The translations under genes were made by a program, and so were the position numbers. A stretch of 6,956 nucleotides of DNA from Pseudomonadota bacterium (GTDB lineage: Bacteria > Pseudomonadota > Alphaproteobacteria > Rhizobiales > Xanthobacteraceae). The notes beneath the pieces are model-generated. The model searched no databases and had not been told where the DNA came from. It worked only from the letters and a program-made list of their open reading frames with translations. The stretch lies in the NCBI GenBank assembly GCA_021779635.1, contig JAJYAH010000368.1:1-6956 (forward strand). Direction: 5' to 3'. Within the stretch, counting starts at the first letter, position 1. Every line of letters starts with the position of its first letter. Shown here piece after piece: positions 1 through 6,754 of this stretch.

Positions 1-1
1 C

Positions 2-1384
2 ATCCGTGGCCACGCCTACGATGCGCTGGTGGGTCTTGCCGGTTGCGACAAGTCGCTGCCGGGGATGATGATGGCGATGGTCCGGCTCAACGTGCCGTCG
101 ATCTTCATCTATGGCGGTTCGATCCTGCCCGGCAATTTCCGCGGCCAGCAGGTCACGGTGCAGGATATGTTCGAGGCCGTCGGCAAGCATTCGGTCGGCG
201 AGATGTCCGACGCCGACCTCGACGAAATCGAGCGGGTGGCGTGTCCGTCCGCCGGCGCGTGCGGCGCACAATTCACCGCCAACACGATGGCGACGGTATC
301 CGAGGCCATTGGTCTTGCGCTGCCGTATTCGGCCGGCGCGCCCGCGCCTTACGAGATCCGCGACGCGTTCTGCATGACCGCGGGCGAGAAGATCATGGAG
401 TTGATCGCGGCCAATATCCGGCCGCGCGACATCGTCACGCGCCGGTCGCTGGAAAACGCGGCGGCTGTCGTCGCCGCCTCCGGCGGCTCCACGAATGCTG
501 CACTGCACCTACCGGCGATCGCGCATGAATGCGGCATCAAGTTCGATTTGTTCGATGTTGCTGAAATCTTCAAAAAGACTCCGTATGTCGCGGATTTGAA
601 ACCCGGTGGCCGTTATGTCGCCAAAGACATGTTCGAGGTTGGCGGTATACCGCTTCTGATGAAGACGCTGCTCGACAACGGCCATTTGCATGGCGACTGC
701 TTGACGGTCACCGGCCGGACGATCGCCGAAAACCTCAAAAGCGTAAAATGGAATCCGCACCAGGATGTGGTGCGGTCCGCCGACAAGCCGATCACCGTCA
801 CCGGCGGTGTGGTCGGGTTGAAGGGGAATCTTGCGCCCGAGGGCGCGATCGTGAAGGTCGCGGGAATGTCGAAGCTGAAATTTACCGGACCTGCCCGCTG
901 CTTCGATCGCGAAGAGGATGCCTTCGAGGCCGTCCAGCAAAAGACCTACAAGGAAGGCGAGGTCATCGTGATCCGCTATGAGGGACCGCGCGGCGGTCCC
1001 GGGATGCGCGAGATGCTCTCGACCACGGCAGCCCTGACCGGCCAGGGCATGGGCGGCAAGATCGCCCTCATCACCGACGGCCGGTTCTCAGGTGCGACCC
1101 GTGGCTTCTGTATCGGCCATGTCGGCCCGGAAGCGGCCGTGGGCGGCCCGATCGCGCTGCTGCGGGACGGCGACATCATCGAAATCGACGCCGAGGTCGG
1201 CACACTTAACGTAAAGTTGACCGACGCGGAGCTGGCCGAACGTAAGACCAAATGGAAGGTACGCGCGACCAATCATACATCAGGTGCGCTGTGGAAATAT
1301 GCCCAGCAGGTTGGGCCGGCGGTGGATGGCGCCGTGACTCATCCGGGCGGGGCGCACGAGAAACAGTGTTATGCGGATATCTGA
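2..1384 (+). CDS. ilvD: Dihydroxy-acid dehydratase IlvD, 5'-truncated by window edge
   Basis: This cytoplasmic enzyme dehydrates 2,3-dihydroxy-3-methylbutanoate and -pentanoate to the 2-oxo acids that become valine, leucine and isoleucine (and feeds pantothenate synthesis). The reading frame is already open at base 2 ([14 protein letters not shown]). About 460 residues are visible of a usual 570 or so, so roughly 110 N-terminal residues, including the first cluster cysteine, lie outside the window. Visible landmarks are GCDKSLPG (visible residues 14-21; Fe-S cysteine, metal-binding Asp and the Lys that is carbamylated in this family), [15 protein letters not shown] with the next cluster cysteine, [10 protein letters not shown] with a metal-ligand Glu, and GRFSGATRG with the catalytic Ser. 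The C-terminus [14 protein letters not shown] is the complete family ending. The GTG at base 29 is internal, not a start. It needs an Fe-S cluster, and an Fe-S carrier gene lies nearby at 4294-4623. Identification is essentially certain. Confidence 0.97.
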   Translation: MRGHAYDALVGLAGCDKSLPGMMMAMVRLNVPSIFIYGGSILPGNFRGQQVTVQDMFEAVGKHSVGEMSDADLDEIERVACPSAGACGAQFTANTMATVSEAIGLALPYSAGAPAPYEIRDAFCMTAGEKIMELIAANIRPRDIVTRRSLENAAAVVAASGGSTNAALHLPAIAHECGIKFDLFDVAEIFKKTPYVADLKPGGRYVAKDMFEVGGIPLLMKTLLDNGHLHGDCLTVTGRTIAENLKSVKWNPHQDVVRSADKPITVTGGVVGLKGNLAPEGAIVKVAGMSKLKFTGPARCFDREEDAFEAVQQKTYKEGEVIVIRYEGPRGGPGMREMLSTTAALTGQGMGGKIALITDGRFSGATRGFCIGHVGPEAAVGGPIALLRDGDIIEIDAEVGTLNVKLTDAELAERKTKWKVRATNHTSGALWKYAQQVGPAVDGAVTHPGGAHEKQCYADI

Positions 1385-2195
1385 GCGTATCATTTTTGCG
1401 TTGATTTTAGGGACCACGTCGGTAGCGGTCCCGGCATCGGCTTTTGATGGCGCGCCGGCCAACCAGGATGCGACGATTCCGATGGTTGCGGCCCAGCCCG
1501 GCGCCGCCGCAGCAGCAGCCATAAAGAAGGCGGTGCCGACGTCGACGCCGGATACCTCGTTGACCTCGCTGCAATATGCCGCCGAAGGCGGTCATCCCAT
1601 CGCGCAATGGAAATTGGGGCGAATGTACGCCAATGGCGACGGCGTCACCCAGGACGATCTGCGCGCCTTCGAATATTTCAGCCGCATCGCCAACGCCCAT
1701 GCCGAAGACAGCCCGTCCGCCCCGCAGTCGGCAATCGTCGCCAATGCCTTTGTCGCGCTGGGGCGATATTACCTCAACGGCATTCCGAACTCGAAGATCA
1801 AGTCGGATCCGGAGCGGGCGCGGGAGATGTTCTCCTACGCGGCCTCGTATTTCGGCAATGCCGACGCGCAATATGATCTCGCCCGGCTCTACCTCAAGGG
1901 CGTCGGCACGTCGCGGGACGACTTCCGCTATGGCGCGCGCTGGCTCGGGCTTGCCGCCCAGAAGGGCCAGCACGAGGCGCAGGCCTTGCTCGGCCAGATG
2001 CTGTTCAACGGCGACCAACTGCCGCGTCAGGCGGCCCGCGGGCTGATGTGGCTGACACTGGCGCGGGACAGCGCCTCGCCGGACGAAACCTGGATCAAGG
2101 ACAGCTACAACAAGGCCATCAGCAAGGCATCCGAGGATGACCGCGCGATGGCGCTGCAGATGCTCGAGCACTGGGTGCAGGGCCGCAGGGACTGA
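1371..2195 (+). CDS. exoR: ExoR-like secreted Sel1-repeat protein
   Basis: The product is 274 residues. Residues 1-24 look like a signal peptide: Arg at 2 and 6, a hydrophobic core IIFALILG, and a predicted cut after ASA. A low-complexity linker with six Ala (45-50) follows. Then come about four Sel1/TPR-like helical repeats, near 68-108, 122-160, 161-200 and 201-234, with core patterns such as [15 protein letters not shown] and [14 protein letters not shown]. The repeat pattern, the [14 protein letters not shown] insert and the [10 protein letters not shown] tail resemble rhizobial ExoR as I recall it. ExoR is a periplasmic inhibitor of the ExoS/ChvI two-component system controlling exopolysaccharide, motility and symbiosis. 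Membership of the Sel1 family is seen; the ExoR role is inferred, and no exoS or chvI is present here. ATG 1371 overlaps the end of ilvD by 14 bases in another frame. It is preferred because it supplies the whole signal peptide and has a weak GAGAA site at 1358-1362. Confidence 0.85.
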   Translation: MRISERIIFALILGTTSVAVPASAFDGAPANQDATIPMVAAQPGAAAAAAIKKAVPTSTPDTSLTSLQYAAEGGHPIAQWKLGRMYANGDGVTQDDLRAFEYFSRIANAHAEDSPSAPQSAIVANAFVALGRYYLNGIPNSKIKSDPERAREMFSYAASYFGNADAQYDLARLYLKGVGTSRDDFRYGARWLGLAAQKGQHEAQALLGQMLFNGDQLPRQAARGLMWLTLARDSASPDETWIKDSYNKAISKASEDDRAMALQMLEHWVQGRRD

Positions 2196-2251
2196 TTCCC
2201 GGGTAGACGCGAGAAACCTGGTGAATGCGTCTGAGGACCGCTGATGCCTGA

Positions 2252-2272
2252 TCGTGATTCCGGGAATCACGA
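2252..2272. repeat. Perfect 10-bp inverted repeat between convergent genes
   Basis: Arms TCGTGATTCC and GGAATCACGA are separated by a single G, giving an effective stem of 9 bp with a 3-base loop. It lies between the stop of the ExoR-like gene (2195) and the stop of the YXWGXW gene (2290), where a bidirectional terminator would be expected. Neither strand has a T-run after the stem, so it is not a canonical intrinsic terminator. Each arm carries a GANTC site (2256-2260 and 2264-2268), the recognition sequence of the alphaproteobacterial CcrM methylase. Structure is seen; function is inferred. Confidence 0.6.
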
Positions 2273-2289
2273 AAATGTGGCAATTGCCG

Positions 2290-3384
2290 TCAGTGCGGCG
2301 GAGGCTTCTTGGGCGGCGGGGGTTTCGCCGCTGCAGGCCGCGGCGCCGGAGGCCGTGCAGCGACAGGATGCGGCGGCGGGGCAGGTCGTGCGGCGACAGG
2401 ATGCGGCGGCGCGGCAGCGGGACGAGGTGCCGGTTTCATCGCCGCGTTTGTGGCGGGCGTTGGGGGCTTCAGAGCTGGGGTTTTAGGTGGGGACACGGCC
2501 GCGAGCGGCTTCGGCGGCGTACGGGCCGGTTTGGGTGGAATTCCGGTCGCTGTCGCAGGACGGGTTGTTTCAATCGGCTGCCTTTTTTCCAGCGCCGCAG
2601 CACCGGCCGGAGCCGCGCCCGCCGGAGCGGCGGCGTTCGGCCTTGCTTGCGTTGCGGGTACAACAGTGTTGCCTGCCTTTGCGGGCACGACACCCTTGCC
2701 TTCGAATTCGCCGGGCTTGGAAGTCGCCGCGATCGCCGGGCTGCCGTGGTTCACGGAGGCGAGAAGCGCCCTGTTGGTGCTCGCCGCATGCTGGTGCTGG
2801 GTTTGCAGCGGCGTGGCCGGCACGTGTTTTTCGTGCGCCACGGCTTGCTGCTGCGGCGTCGGCCTCGCGGTGGTTCCGCCAGCGCCTCCGTTGAAGCTCG
2901 CCCGCGTTGCGGTGTTATGGGTGATGACGGTCTTGCTGTAGACATTGGTAATCGTGACGCCGCCGAAATTATTGACGGTTCGATTGTAGGCGAACACGCC
3001 GTTGTTCCAGTATCCGCCCTCGTAGCCGTCGCCACCGTAGCCATAGCCATAATCGACGCCGCCGTAGAAACCGACTTGCGGTCCCCAATAACCCTCATTC
3101 CAACCGTAGTTGCCGTCTTGCCAACCCCAATAACCCGGCGTCCAAAGCAGGCCGACGGAAGGCGGTTCTACCCAGGTGCCAGGAACCCAATAATATCCGT
3201 CCGGGCCGTAGGCCCAGTAGCCCGGCGTCCAGATGTAGCCGGGCTCCGGAATGGCGGGCTGCTCATAAACCGGCAACTCCGGCGGAGCGACCGTAATGAC
3301 CAGGTCTTGAGCGCGGGAAACAATCGGCAGCGCCATCACGACCAGCGCGGACAAAAGCCAACCCATGGACCAGTAACGTCGCAT
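2290..3384 (-). CDS. Secreted YXWGXW-repeat protein with Pro/Ala-rich tail
   Basis: The product is 364 residues. Residues 1-25 form a signal peptide (MRRYWSMGWLLSALVVMALP, cut after SRA). Residues 50-102 hold repeated aromatic motifs of the YXWGXW type: IWTPGYWAY (51-59), YWVPGTWVE (65-73), LWTPGYWGW (80-88) and YGWNEGYWGP (93-102). A Gly/Tyr-rich stretch (104-125) and a segment ending NNFGGVTITNVY (138-149) follow. From about 210 to the end it is Ala/Pro/Lys-rich and probably disordered, closing KPPPPKKPPPH. Proteins with this repeat are common exported proteins in Bradyrhizobium relatives. Their function is not established; an envelope or surface role is only a guess. The start at 3384 has GGGG upstream (3393-3396) at a reasonable distance; the Met at residue 7 would shorten the positively charged n-region. 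The long plus-strand frames opposite this gene are composition shadows. Confidence 0.87.
   Translation of the reverse strand: MRRYWSMGWLLSALVVMALPIVSRAQDLVITVAPPELPVYEQPAIPEPGYIWTPGYWAYGPDGYYWVPGTWVEPPSVGLLWTPGYWGWQDGNYGWNEGYWGPQVGFYGGVDYGYGYGGDGYEGGYWNNGVFAYNRTVNNFGGVTITNVYSKTVITHNTATRASFNGGAGGTTARPTPQQQAVAHEKHVPATPLQTQHQHAASTNRALLASVNHGSPAIAATSKPGEFEGKGVVPAKAGNTVVPATQARPNAAAPAGAAPAGAAALEKRQPIETTRPATATGIPPKPARTPPKPLAAVSPPKTPALKPPTPATNAAMKPAPRPAAAPPHPVAARPAPPPHPVAARPPAPRPAAAKPPPPKKPPPH
2355..2411. repeat. Imperfect 33-bp direct repeat inside the Pro-rich tail
   Basis: Two copies of a 24-base core (2355-2378 and 2388-2411) differ at one base and start 33 bases apart. On the minus strand this encodes two 11-residue units, HPVAARPAPPP and HPVAARPPAPR, near the C-terminus of the YXWGXW protein. 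The period is a whole number of codons, so gain or loss of a unit would keep the frame. This fits slippage growth of a disordered tail. Confidence 0.7.
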
Positions 3385-3438
3385 GTTTTTTACCCCAGCG
3401 TCAGCCTTTGCGGCACAAGCTCTCGACTCAATGACGCG

Positions 3439-3467
3439 ATATTAAGGCGCAAGCGCCTATCCGTCAC
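3439..3467 (-). promoter_or_regulatory. Possible promoter of the YXWGXW-repeat gene
   Basis: On the minus strand GTGACG (3462-3467) matches positions 2-5 of the -35 consensus TTGACA. It is followed after exactly 17 bases by TAATAT (3439-3444), a four-of-six match to TATAAT. Transcription would begin near 3432, leaving a leader of about 48 bases before ATG 3384. The spacer contains the short hairpin described at 3445-3458. This is a pattern match only. Confidence 0.35.
3445..3458 (-). terminator. Small GC hairpin after xth, possible weak terminator
   Basis: Minus strand AGGCG-CTTG-CGCCT forms a 5-bp stem closed by a CUUG tetraloop. It is followed by TTAATATC, which is T-rich but not a true T-run. 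It lies 28 bases past the xth stop codon (3486) and before the next minus-strand gene. It could end the erpA-xth transcript weakly, or be an operator-like element, because it sits between the -35 and -10 of the proposed promoter. Confidence 0.35.
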
Positions 3468-3485
3468 CCCGGATGAGCACAAGTA

Positions 3486-4277
3486 TCATGCCGCCGGCAG
3501 ATCCAGATCGATCCAGACCGGCACGTGGTCCGACGGCTTTTCCCAGGCCCGCACGTAACTGTCGATTCCGACGTCGATGAGCCGGTCGCTGGCCTGCGGT
3601 GACAACAGCAGATGATCGATGCGCAGGCCGTGGTTTTTCTGCCAGGCGCCGGCCTGATAATCCCAGAAAGTGTATTGGCCGGGCGCGTCGGTGACGGCGC
3701 GCAGCGCATCGGTCAGTCCGAGGCCGAGCAGCGTTTGAAAGCTTTCGCGGGTGGTGGGCCGGAACAGGGCATCGTTGACCCAGGCTGCCGGATTGTAGAC
3801 GTCGTTCGTCGCGGGAATGACGTTGAAATCTCCCGCCAGCACCAGCGGTTCTTCGGTCTTAAGTCGCTCCTTTGAATATTCAAGAAGCCGCGACATCCAT
3901 TTGAGTTTGTAGGGATATTTTTCAGTTTCGGGCGGGTTTCCGTTAGGTAGATAGAGGCAGGCGACCCGCAGTACGCCGTGCTTCAGCGTGACGACGCCCT
4001 CCAGAAACCGGGCATGGATATCGTCGTCGTCGCCGCCAAGCCGTGGCCGGGTTTCGTCGAACGGCAGTTTTGACAGCAGCGCGACGCCATTGAAGGTCTT
4101 CTGACCGTGGGTGACCACATTGTAGCCGAGCGCCTCGATAGCCTCCCGCGGAAAAGCCTCATCGACGCATTTGATTTCCTGCAGGCAGACGATGTCGGGC
4201 GAACAGTCCTTCAGCCAGGTCAGCAGATGATCGACTCGCTGCCGGATGGAATTGACGTTCCACGTCGCAATGCGCAT
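3486..4277 (-). CDS. xth: Exodeoxyribonuclease III (AP endonuclease)
   Basis: This cytoplasmic, Mg-dependent enzyme of the exonuclease III / APE1 family cuts DNA 5' of abasic sites and removes 3' blocking groups in base excision repair. Its 263 residues match the usual 255-270. The endonuclease/exonuclease/phosphatase fold motifs appear in order: MRIATWNVNSIR (Asn7), CLQEIK (Glu34, metal ligand), NGVALLSK, CLYLPNG with the active-site Tyr, LAGDFNVIP (catalytic Asp and Asn), LRIDHLLLS (Asp) and a final SDHVPVW with the catalytic His. All catalytic positions look intact. Start and stop fit the family exactly, beginning MRIATWN and ending in LDLPAA. It starts 16 bases after the erpA stop on the same strand, so it is probably co-transcribed with erpA. 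Its ribosome site is weak: GAGAG overlaps the erpA stop region. Confidence 0.96.
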   Translation of the reverse strand: MRIATWNVNSIRQRVDHLLTWLKDCSPDIVCLQEIKCVDEAFPREAIEALGYNVVTHGQKTFNGVALLSKLPFDETRPRLGGDDDDIHARFLEGVVTLKHGVLRVACLYLPNGNPPETEKYPYKLKWMSRLLEYSKERLKTEEPLVLAGDFNVIPATNDVYNPAAWVNDALFRPTTRESFQTLLGLGLTDALRAVTDAPGQYTFWDYQAGAWQKNHGLRIDHLLLSPQASDRLIDVGIDSYVRAWEKPSDHVPVWIDLDLPAA

Positions 4278-4293
4278 CAGGGATAAAAATCTC

Positions 4294-4623
4294 TCAGATC
4301 GAAAAGCTGGTGCCGCAGCCGCAAGACGCGGTGGCGTTCGGGTTAACCACGCGGAACGACGCGCCGATCAGGTCGTCGACGAAATCCACCTCGGATCCGG
4401 CCAGGAACGGCACCGAGGCGGGGTCGACCAGTACCACCGCGCTGTCGCGCGCGATCACCAGGTCGTCCTCGGCCTGCGCGCGTTCCACGTCGAACTTGTA
4501 TTGGAAGCCCGAGCAGCCGCCGCCCTCGACGCTGATACGGAGCATGGCGCCATCGCCTTCGGTCTTGAGGATCTCCCCAATGCGGCGGGCTGCCCGCTCG
4601 CTGATGGTGACGGCTGTAGTCAT
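4294..4623 (-). CDS. erpA: A-type iron-sulfur carrier protein (ErpA/HesB/IscA family)
   Basis: This small cytoplasmic protein receives Fe-S clusters and passes them to apo-enzymes. The 109 residues match the family's usual 105-120. The three cluster-binding cysteines are in their expected places: Cys37 in EGGGCSGFQYKF, and Cys101 and Cys103 in SCGCGTSFSI at the C-terminus. VDFVDDLIGASFRVVNPNA before the last pair is also typical. The start at 4623 (MTTAVTISERAA) is chosen over an upstream in-frame start at 4680 because a good GGAGA site precedes it by 6 bases and the extra 19 residues match no part of the family. The symbol follows usual alphaproteobacterial naming; telling ErpA from IscA or SufA needs a phylogeny. 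It is upstream of xth and divergent from dgt. Confidence 0.93.
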   Translation of the reverse strand: MTTAVTISERAARRIGEILKTEGDGAMLRISVEGGGCSGFQYKFDVERAQAEDDLVIARDSAVVLVDPASVPFLAGSEVDFVDDLIGASFRVVNPNATASCGCGTSFSI

Positions 4624-4629
4624 GACGCG

Positions 4630-4634
4630 TCTCC
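4630..4634 (-). promoter_or_regulatory. Ribosome binding site of erpA
   Basis: Minus-strand GGAGA sits 6 bases before ATG 4623. It decides the start in favour of the 109-residue protein over the 128-residue frame that opens at 4680. Confidence 0.75.
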
Positions 4635-4713
4635 GATGACCGGCTCCCTGCCAAATTATCTGGTATCCGGTGCCCAGCATAGTTAAGTGCGCCGAGCGTC
4701 GGAATCAAACCTT

Positions 4714-4720
4714 AAGGGGA
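4714..4720 (+). promoter_or_regulatory. Ribosome binding site of dgt
   Basis: AAGGGGA ends 9 bases before GTG 4730. The next candidate start, ATG 4742, would be 21 bases away, which is too far. The site therefore supports the GTG start. Confidence 0.7.
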
Positions 4721-4729
4721 TAATACACC

Positions 4730-5944
4730 GTGTCGGTCGGAATGGCTGCTCCTCGCTCGGCCTATGCCTGCGACCCCGACCGCAGCCGCGGGCGGCTGTT
4801 CGCCGAGCCTCCGAGCAGGACCCGCAGCCCGTTTCGGCGCGATTGCGACCGGGTGATTCATTCCACCGCGTTTCGCCGCTTGAAGCACAAAACCCAGGTA
4901 TTCGTGTTCCATGAAGGCGATCATTACCGCACCCGGCTGACACACACGCTCGAAGTCGCGCAGATCGCCCGCGCACTGGCCCGGCAACTCGGTCTCGACG
5001 AGGATCTCACCGAAACGCTGGCGCTGGCGCATGACCTCGGCCATCCGCCGTTTGGCCACGCCGGCGAGCGGGCATTGGATGCCTGCCTGAAGGCCCATGG
5101 TGGCTTCGATCACAACGCCCAGACCTTGCGGGTCGTTACATCACTGGAGCATCGCTATCCCAAATTCGATGGGCTCAACCTGACCTGGGAATCGCTGGAA
5201 GGCATCGTCAAGCACAACGGCCCGCTGACCGACCGCAGCGGAGCAGCACTGGATCGCTACCGCGACCGTGGCATTCCCGTCGGCATTTCCGATTACATCC
5301 GGCTTTATGATCTGGAACTGTGGAGCTTCGCCTCGCTGGAGGCCCAGGTCGCCGCGATCGCCGACGACATCGCCTATGACGCCCACGACATCGACGATGG
5401 TTTGCGGGCCGGCCTGTTCAGGGTGGACGATCTCAAGGTCATGCCGCTCGCAGCCGACATGATCGCTGATATCGCCAAGCATTATCCCGCTCTCGATGAT
5501 ATCCGGCGCGGCGCCGAGCTGGTGCGCGAATTGATCTCGTATCTGATCGGCGCGGTGGTCTCGGAATCGCGCCGACGGCTGGAAGTCGCTCAACCCAAAT
5601 CCGTCGACGGTGTCCGCCATCAGGCAAACGCGCTGATCGCGTTTTCGCCGGAGGCGGCGCAGGCGGAAGCCGGTATCAAGGCCTTCCTCAGGCAGCGGAT
5701 GTACCGCCATTCGCGCGTGATGCGGGTGATGGGCGATGCCGAACAGATCCTGTTTGACCTGTTCGAGCGCTATCAGAGGACACCGGGCGATCTGCCGGCT
5801 GAATGGCTGCCGCCGGCAGGGAACCACTCGGAGACCGAAACGGTGCGCGCGCGGCGGATCGGCAACTTCATCGCCGGCATGACCGATCGTTTTGCCATGA
5901 CCGAGCATCAAAGGCTTTTTGACTCGACCCCCGAATTACGTTAG
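4730..5944 (+). CDS. dgt: Deoxyguanosinetriphosphate triphosphohydrolase-like protein
   Basis: This HD-domain phosphohydrolase family removes triphosphate from dNTPs in one step, helping set nucleotide pools. The 404-residue length fits the shorter 'dGTPase-like' branch common in alphaproteobacteria, not the roughly 500-residue E. coli Dgt. Metal-binding HD residues are visible: His72 in [10 protein letters not shown], His101-Asp102 in [16 protein letters not shown], and Asp212/213 in [12 protein letters not shown]. The N-terminal [20 protein letters not shown] (33-52) is also a family hallmark. The preferred substrate in this branch is not certain from sequence. It starts with GTG, supported by the AAGGGGA site, and MSVGMAAPR agrees with relatives as I recall them. 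Its stop lies 9 bases before the argS start, so the two are probably one transcript. It is divergent from erpA. Confidence 0.95.
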   Translation: MSVGMAAPRSAYACDPDRSRGRLFAEPPSRTRSPFRRDCDRVIHSTAFRRLKHKTQVFVFHEGDHYRTRLTHTLEVAQIARALARQLGLDEDLTETLALAHDLGHPPFGHAGERALDACLKAHGGFDHNAQTLRVVTSLEHRYPKFDGLNLTWESLEGIVKHNGPLTDRSGAALDRYRDRGIPVGISDYIRLYDLELWSFASLEAQVAAIADDIAYDAHDIDDGLRAGLFRVDDLKVMPLAADMIADIAKHYPALDDIRRGAELVRELISYLIGAVVSESRRRLEVAQPKSVDGVRHQANALIAFSPEAAQAEAGIKAFLRQRMYRHSRVMRVMGDAEQILFDLFERYQRTPGDLPAEWLPPAGNHSETETVRARRIGNFIAGMTDRFAMTEHQRLFDSTPELR

Positions 5945-5953
5945 GCGGCGGCC

Positions 5954-6754
5954 ATGGTCCATAAAGCCTCTCCGCCGCATCTTTTCGCCAATTTGCTCGC
6001 CCGCGTCCATGCGGTTTGCGGGACGCTCGCGGCCGAAGGCGGATGGCCTGCGGGCATCGACCTGTCACGTGTCGTGGTCGAGCCGCCCCGCGATGCCGCG
6101 CATGGCGACATGGCAACCAACGCCGCGATGGTGCTGGCCAAGGAGGCCAGGGCAAAACCACGCGATCTCGCCGAACAGATCGCGGCCAGGCTGCGTACGG
6201 ACGATTTGATTGCCTCCGTCGATGTCGCCGGTCCCGGCTTCATCAATCTCACCCTGAAGGCGTCGGCCTGGTCGGACGCGTTGCGTACCGTGTTGCGTGA
6301 GGGCGCTTCCTATGGACGCAGCGCGATCGGCGCGGCCGAGAAGGTCAACGTCGAATATGTCTCGGCCAATCCGACCGGGCCGATGCATGTCGGCCATTGC
6401 CGCGGGGCGGTGTTCGGCGATGCGCTGGCAAGTCTGCTGGCTTTCGCTGGCTATGATGTCGTCAGAGAATATTACATCAACGATGCCGGGGCCCAGGTCG
6501 ATGTGCTCGCGCGCTCGGCATTCCTGCGCTACCGCGAGGCGTTAGGCGAAGACATCGGCGAGATACCGGAGGGGCTCTATCCCGGCGACTACCTGACGCC
6601 GGTCGGGCAGGCGCTCGCCGCCGAATACGGGGACCGGCTGCTGGCGGTGCCGGAAGCCGAATGGCTGCCGGCGGTGCGGGCCAAGGCCATTGCGATGATG
6701 ATGGCGGAGATCAAGGGCGACCTTGCCGCGCTCAACATCAGGCACGACGTATTC
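5954..6754 (+). CDS. argS: Arginyl-tRNA synthetase, N-terminal part, interrupted
   Basis: This cytoplasmic class I synthetase charges tRNA-Arg. Visible are the N-terminal additional domain (about 1-115; [22 protein letters not shown] and [11 protein letters not shown]) and the start of the catalytic Rossmann domain with the HIGH-type motif HVGH at 145-148 in [15 protein letters not shown], then [11 protein letters not shown]. Homology runs to RHDVF (263-267), where relatives continue FSERSL. Here the sequence becomes VSGIGPAGP and no longer resembles ArgS, although the frame happens to stay open to the window end. The KMSKS-like part of the catalytic domain and the anticodon-binding domain are absent (a full protein is about 590 residues). 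The ATG lies 9 bases after the dgt stop with only a weak purine-rich site. The break coincides with an opposite-strand E1 beta fragment, so this is a junction and not a simple window-edge truncation. Confidence 0.93.
6740..6754. other. Chimeric junction between argS and an E1 beta gene
   Basis: The 15 bases AGGCACGACGTATTC read plausibly as argS RHDVF on the plus strand and as E1 beta EYVVP on the minus strand. To the left only argS is recognisable; to the right only the minus-strand E1 beta gene is. Neither gene resumes on the far side. This is the mark of a join at a short shared sequence: most likely a misassembly, chimeric read or clone, less likely a true inversion or deletion. Confidence 0.8.

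Larger units (their letters stand above)
4624..4729. promoter_or_regulatory. Divergent erpA/dgt intergenic region
   Basis: These 106 bases separate the two divergent starts and should carry promoters for erpA-xth (minus) and dgt-argS (plus). A minus-strand GATAAT (five of six to the -10 consensus) lies near 4656-4661, but I find no good -35 at 16-18 bases. I see no convincing plus-strand promoter and no clear Fe-responsive operator. The region is called from gene orientation only. Confidence 0.4.

Noticed and set aside
1500..1520. GCC/GCA trinucleotide run in the ExoR-like gene
   Set aside because: It encodes six alanines in a linker after the signal peptide; this is simple low complexity with no sign of another function.
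1407..2270. A 287-residue minus-strand open frame opposite the ExoR-like gene
   Set aside because: No domain or signal is visible, and the plus strand has a well-supported Sel1 protein. It is a composition shadow.
3459..3480. Possible copy of a Bradyrhizobium-type dispersed palindrome near CCGTCACCCCGGATGAG
   Set aside because: The arms do not pair beyond three bases, and copy number cannot be judged from one window.
2254..3558. A 434-residue plus-strand open frame covering the YXWGXW gene
   Set aside because: It is Arg-rich, has no recognisable domain, and runs opposite a gene with a clear signal peptide and known repeats. Long antisense frames are expected in GC-rich DNA with Pro/Ala-rich genes.
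4624..4680. A 19-residue N-terminal extension of erpA from 4680
   Set aside because: The sequence MLGTGYQIIWQGAGHRRRV matches no part of the family, and a good GGAGA site precedes the internal ATG at 4623.
2194..4706. Enrichment of GANTC (CcrM) sites in the intergenic gaps
   Set aside because: Sites occur at 2194, 2256, 2264, 3425 and 4702, but several also occur inside ilvD (577, 751, 826, 1336) and the ExoR-like gene (1475). A quick count does not support real enrichment; only the paired sites in the palindrome are kept.
5141..5911. A 256-residue minus-strand open frame opposite dgt
   Set aside because: It lies wholly inside a clear HD-domain gene and shows no family features of its own.
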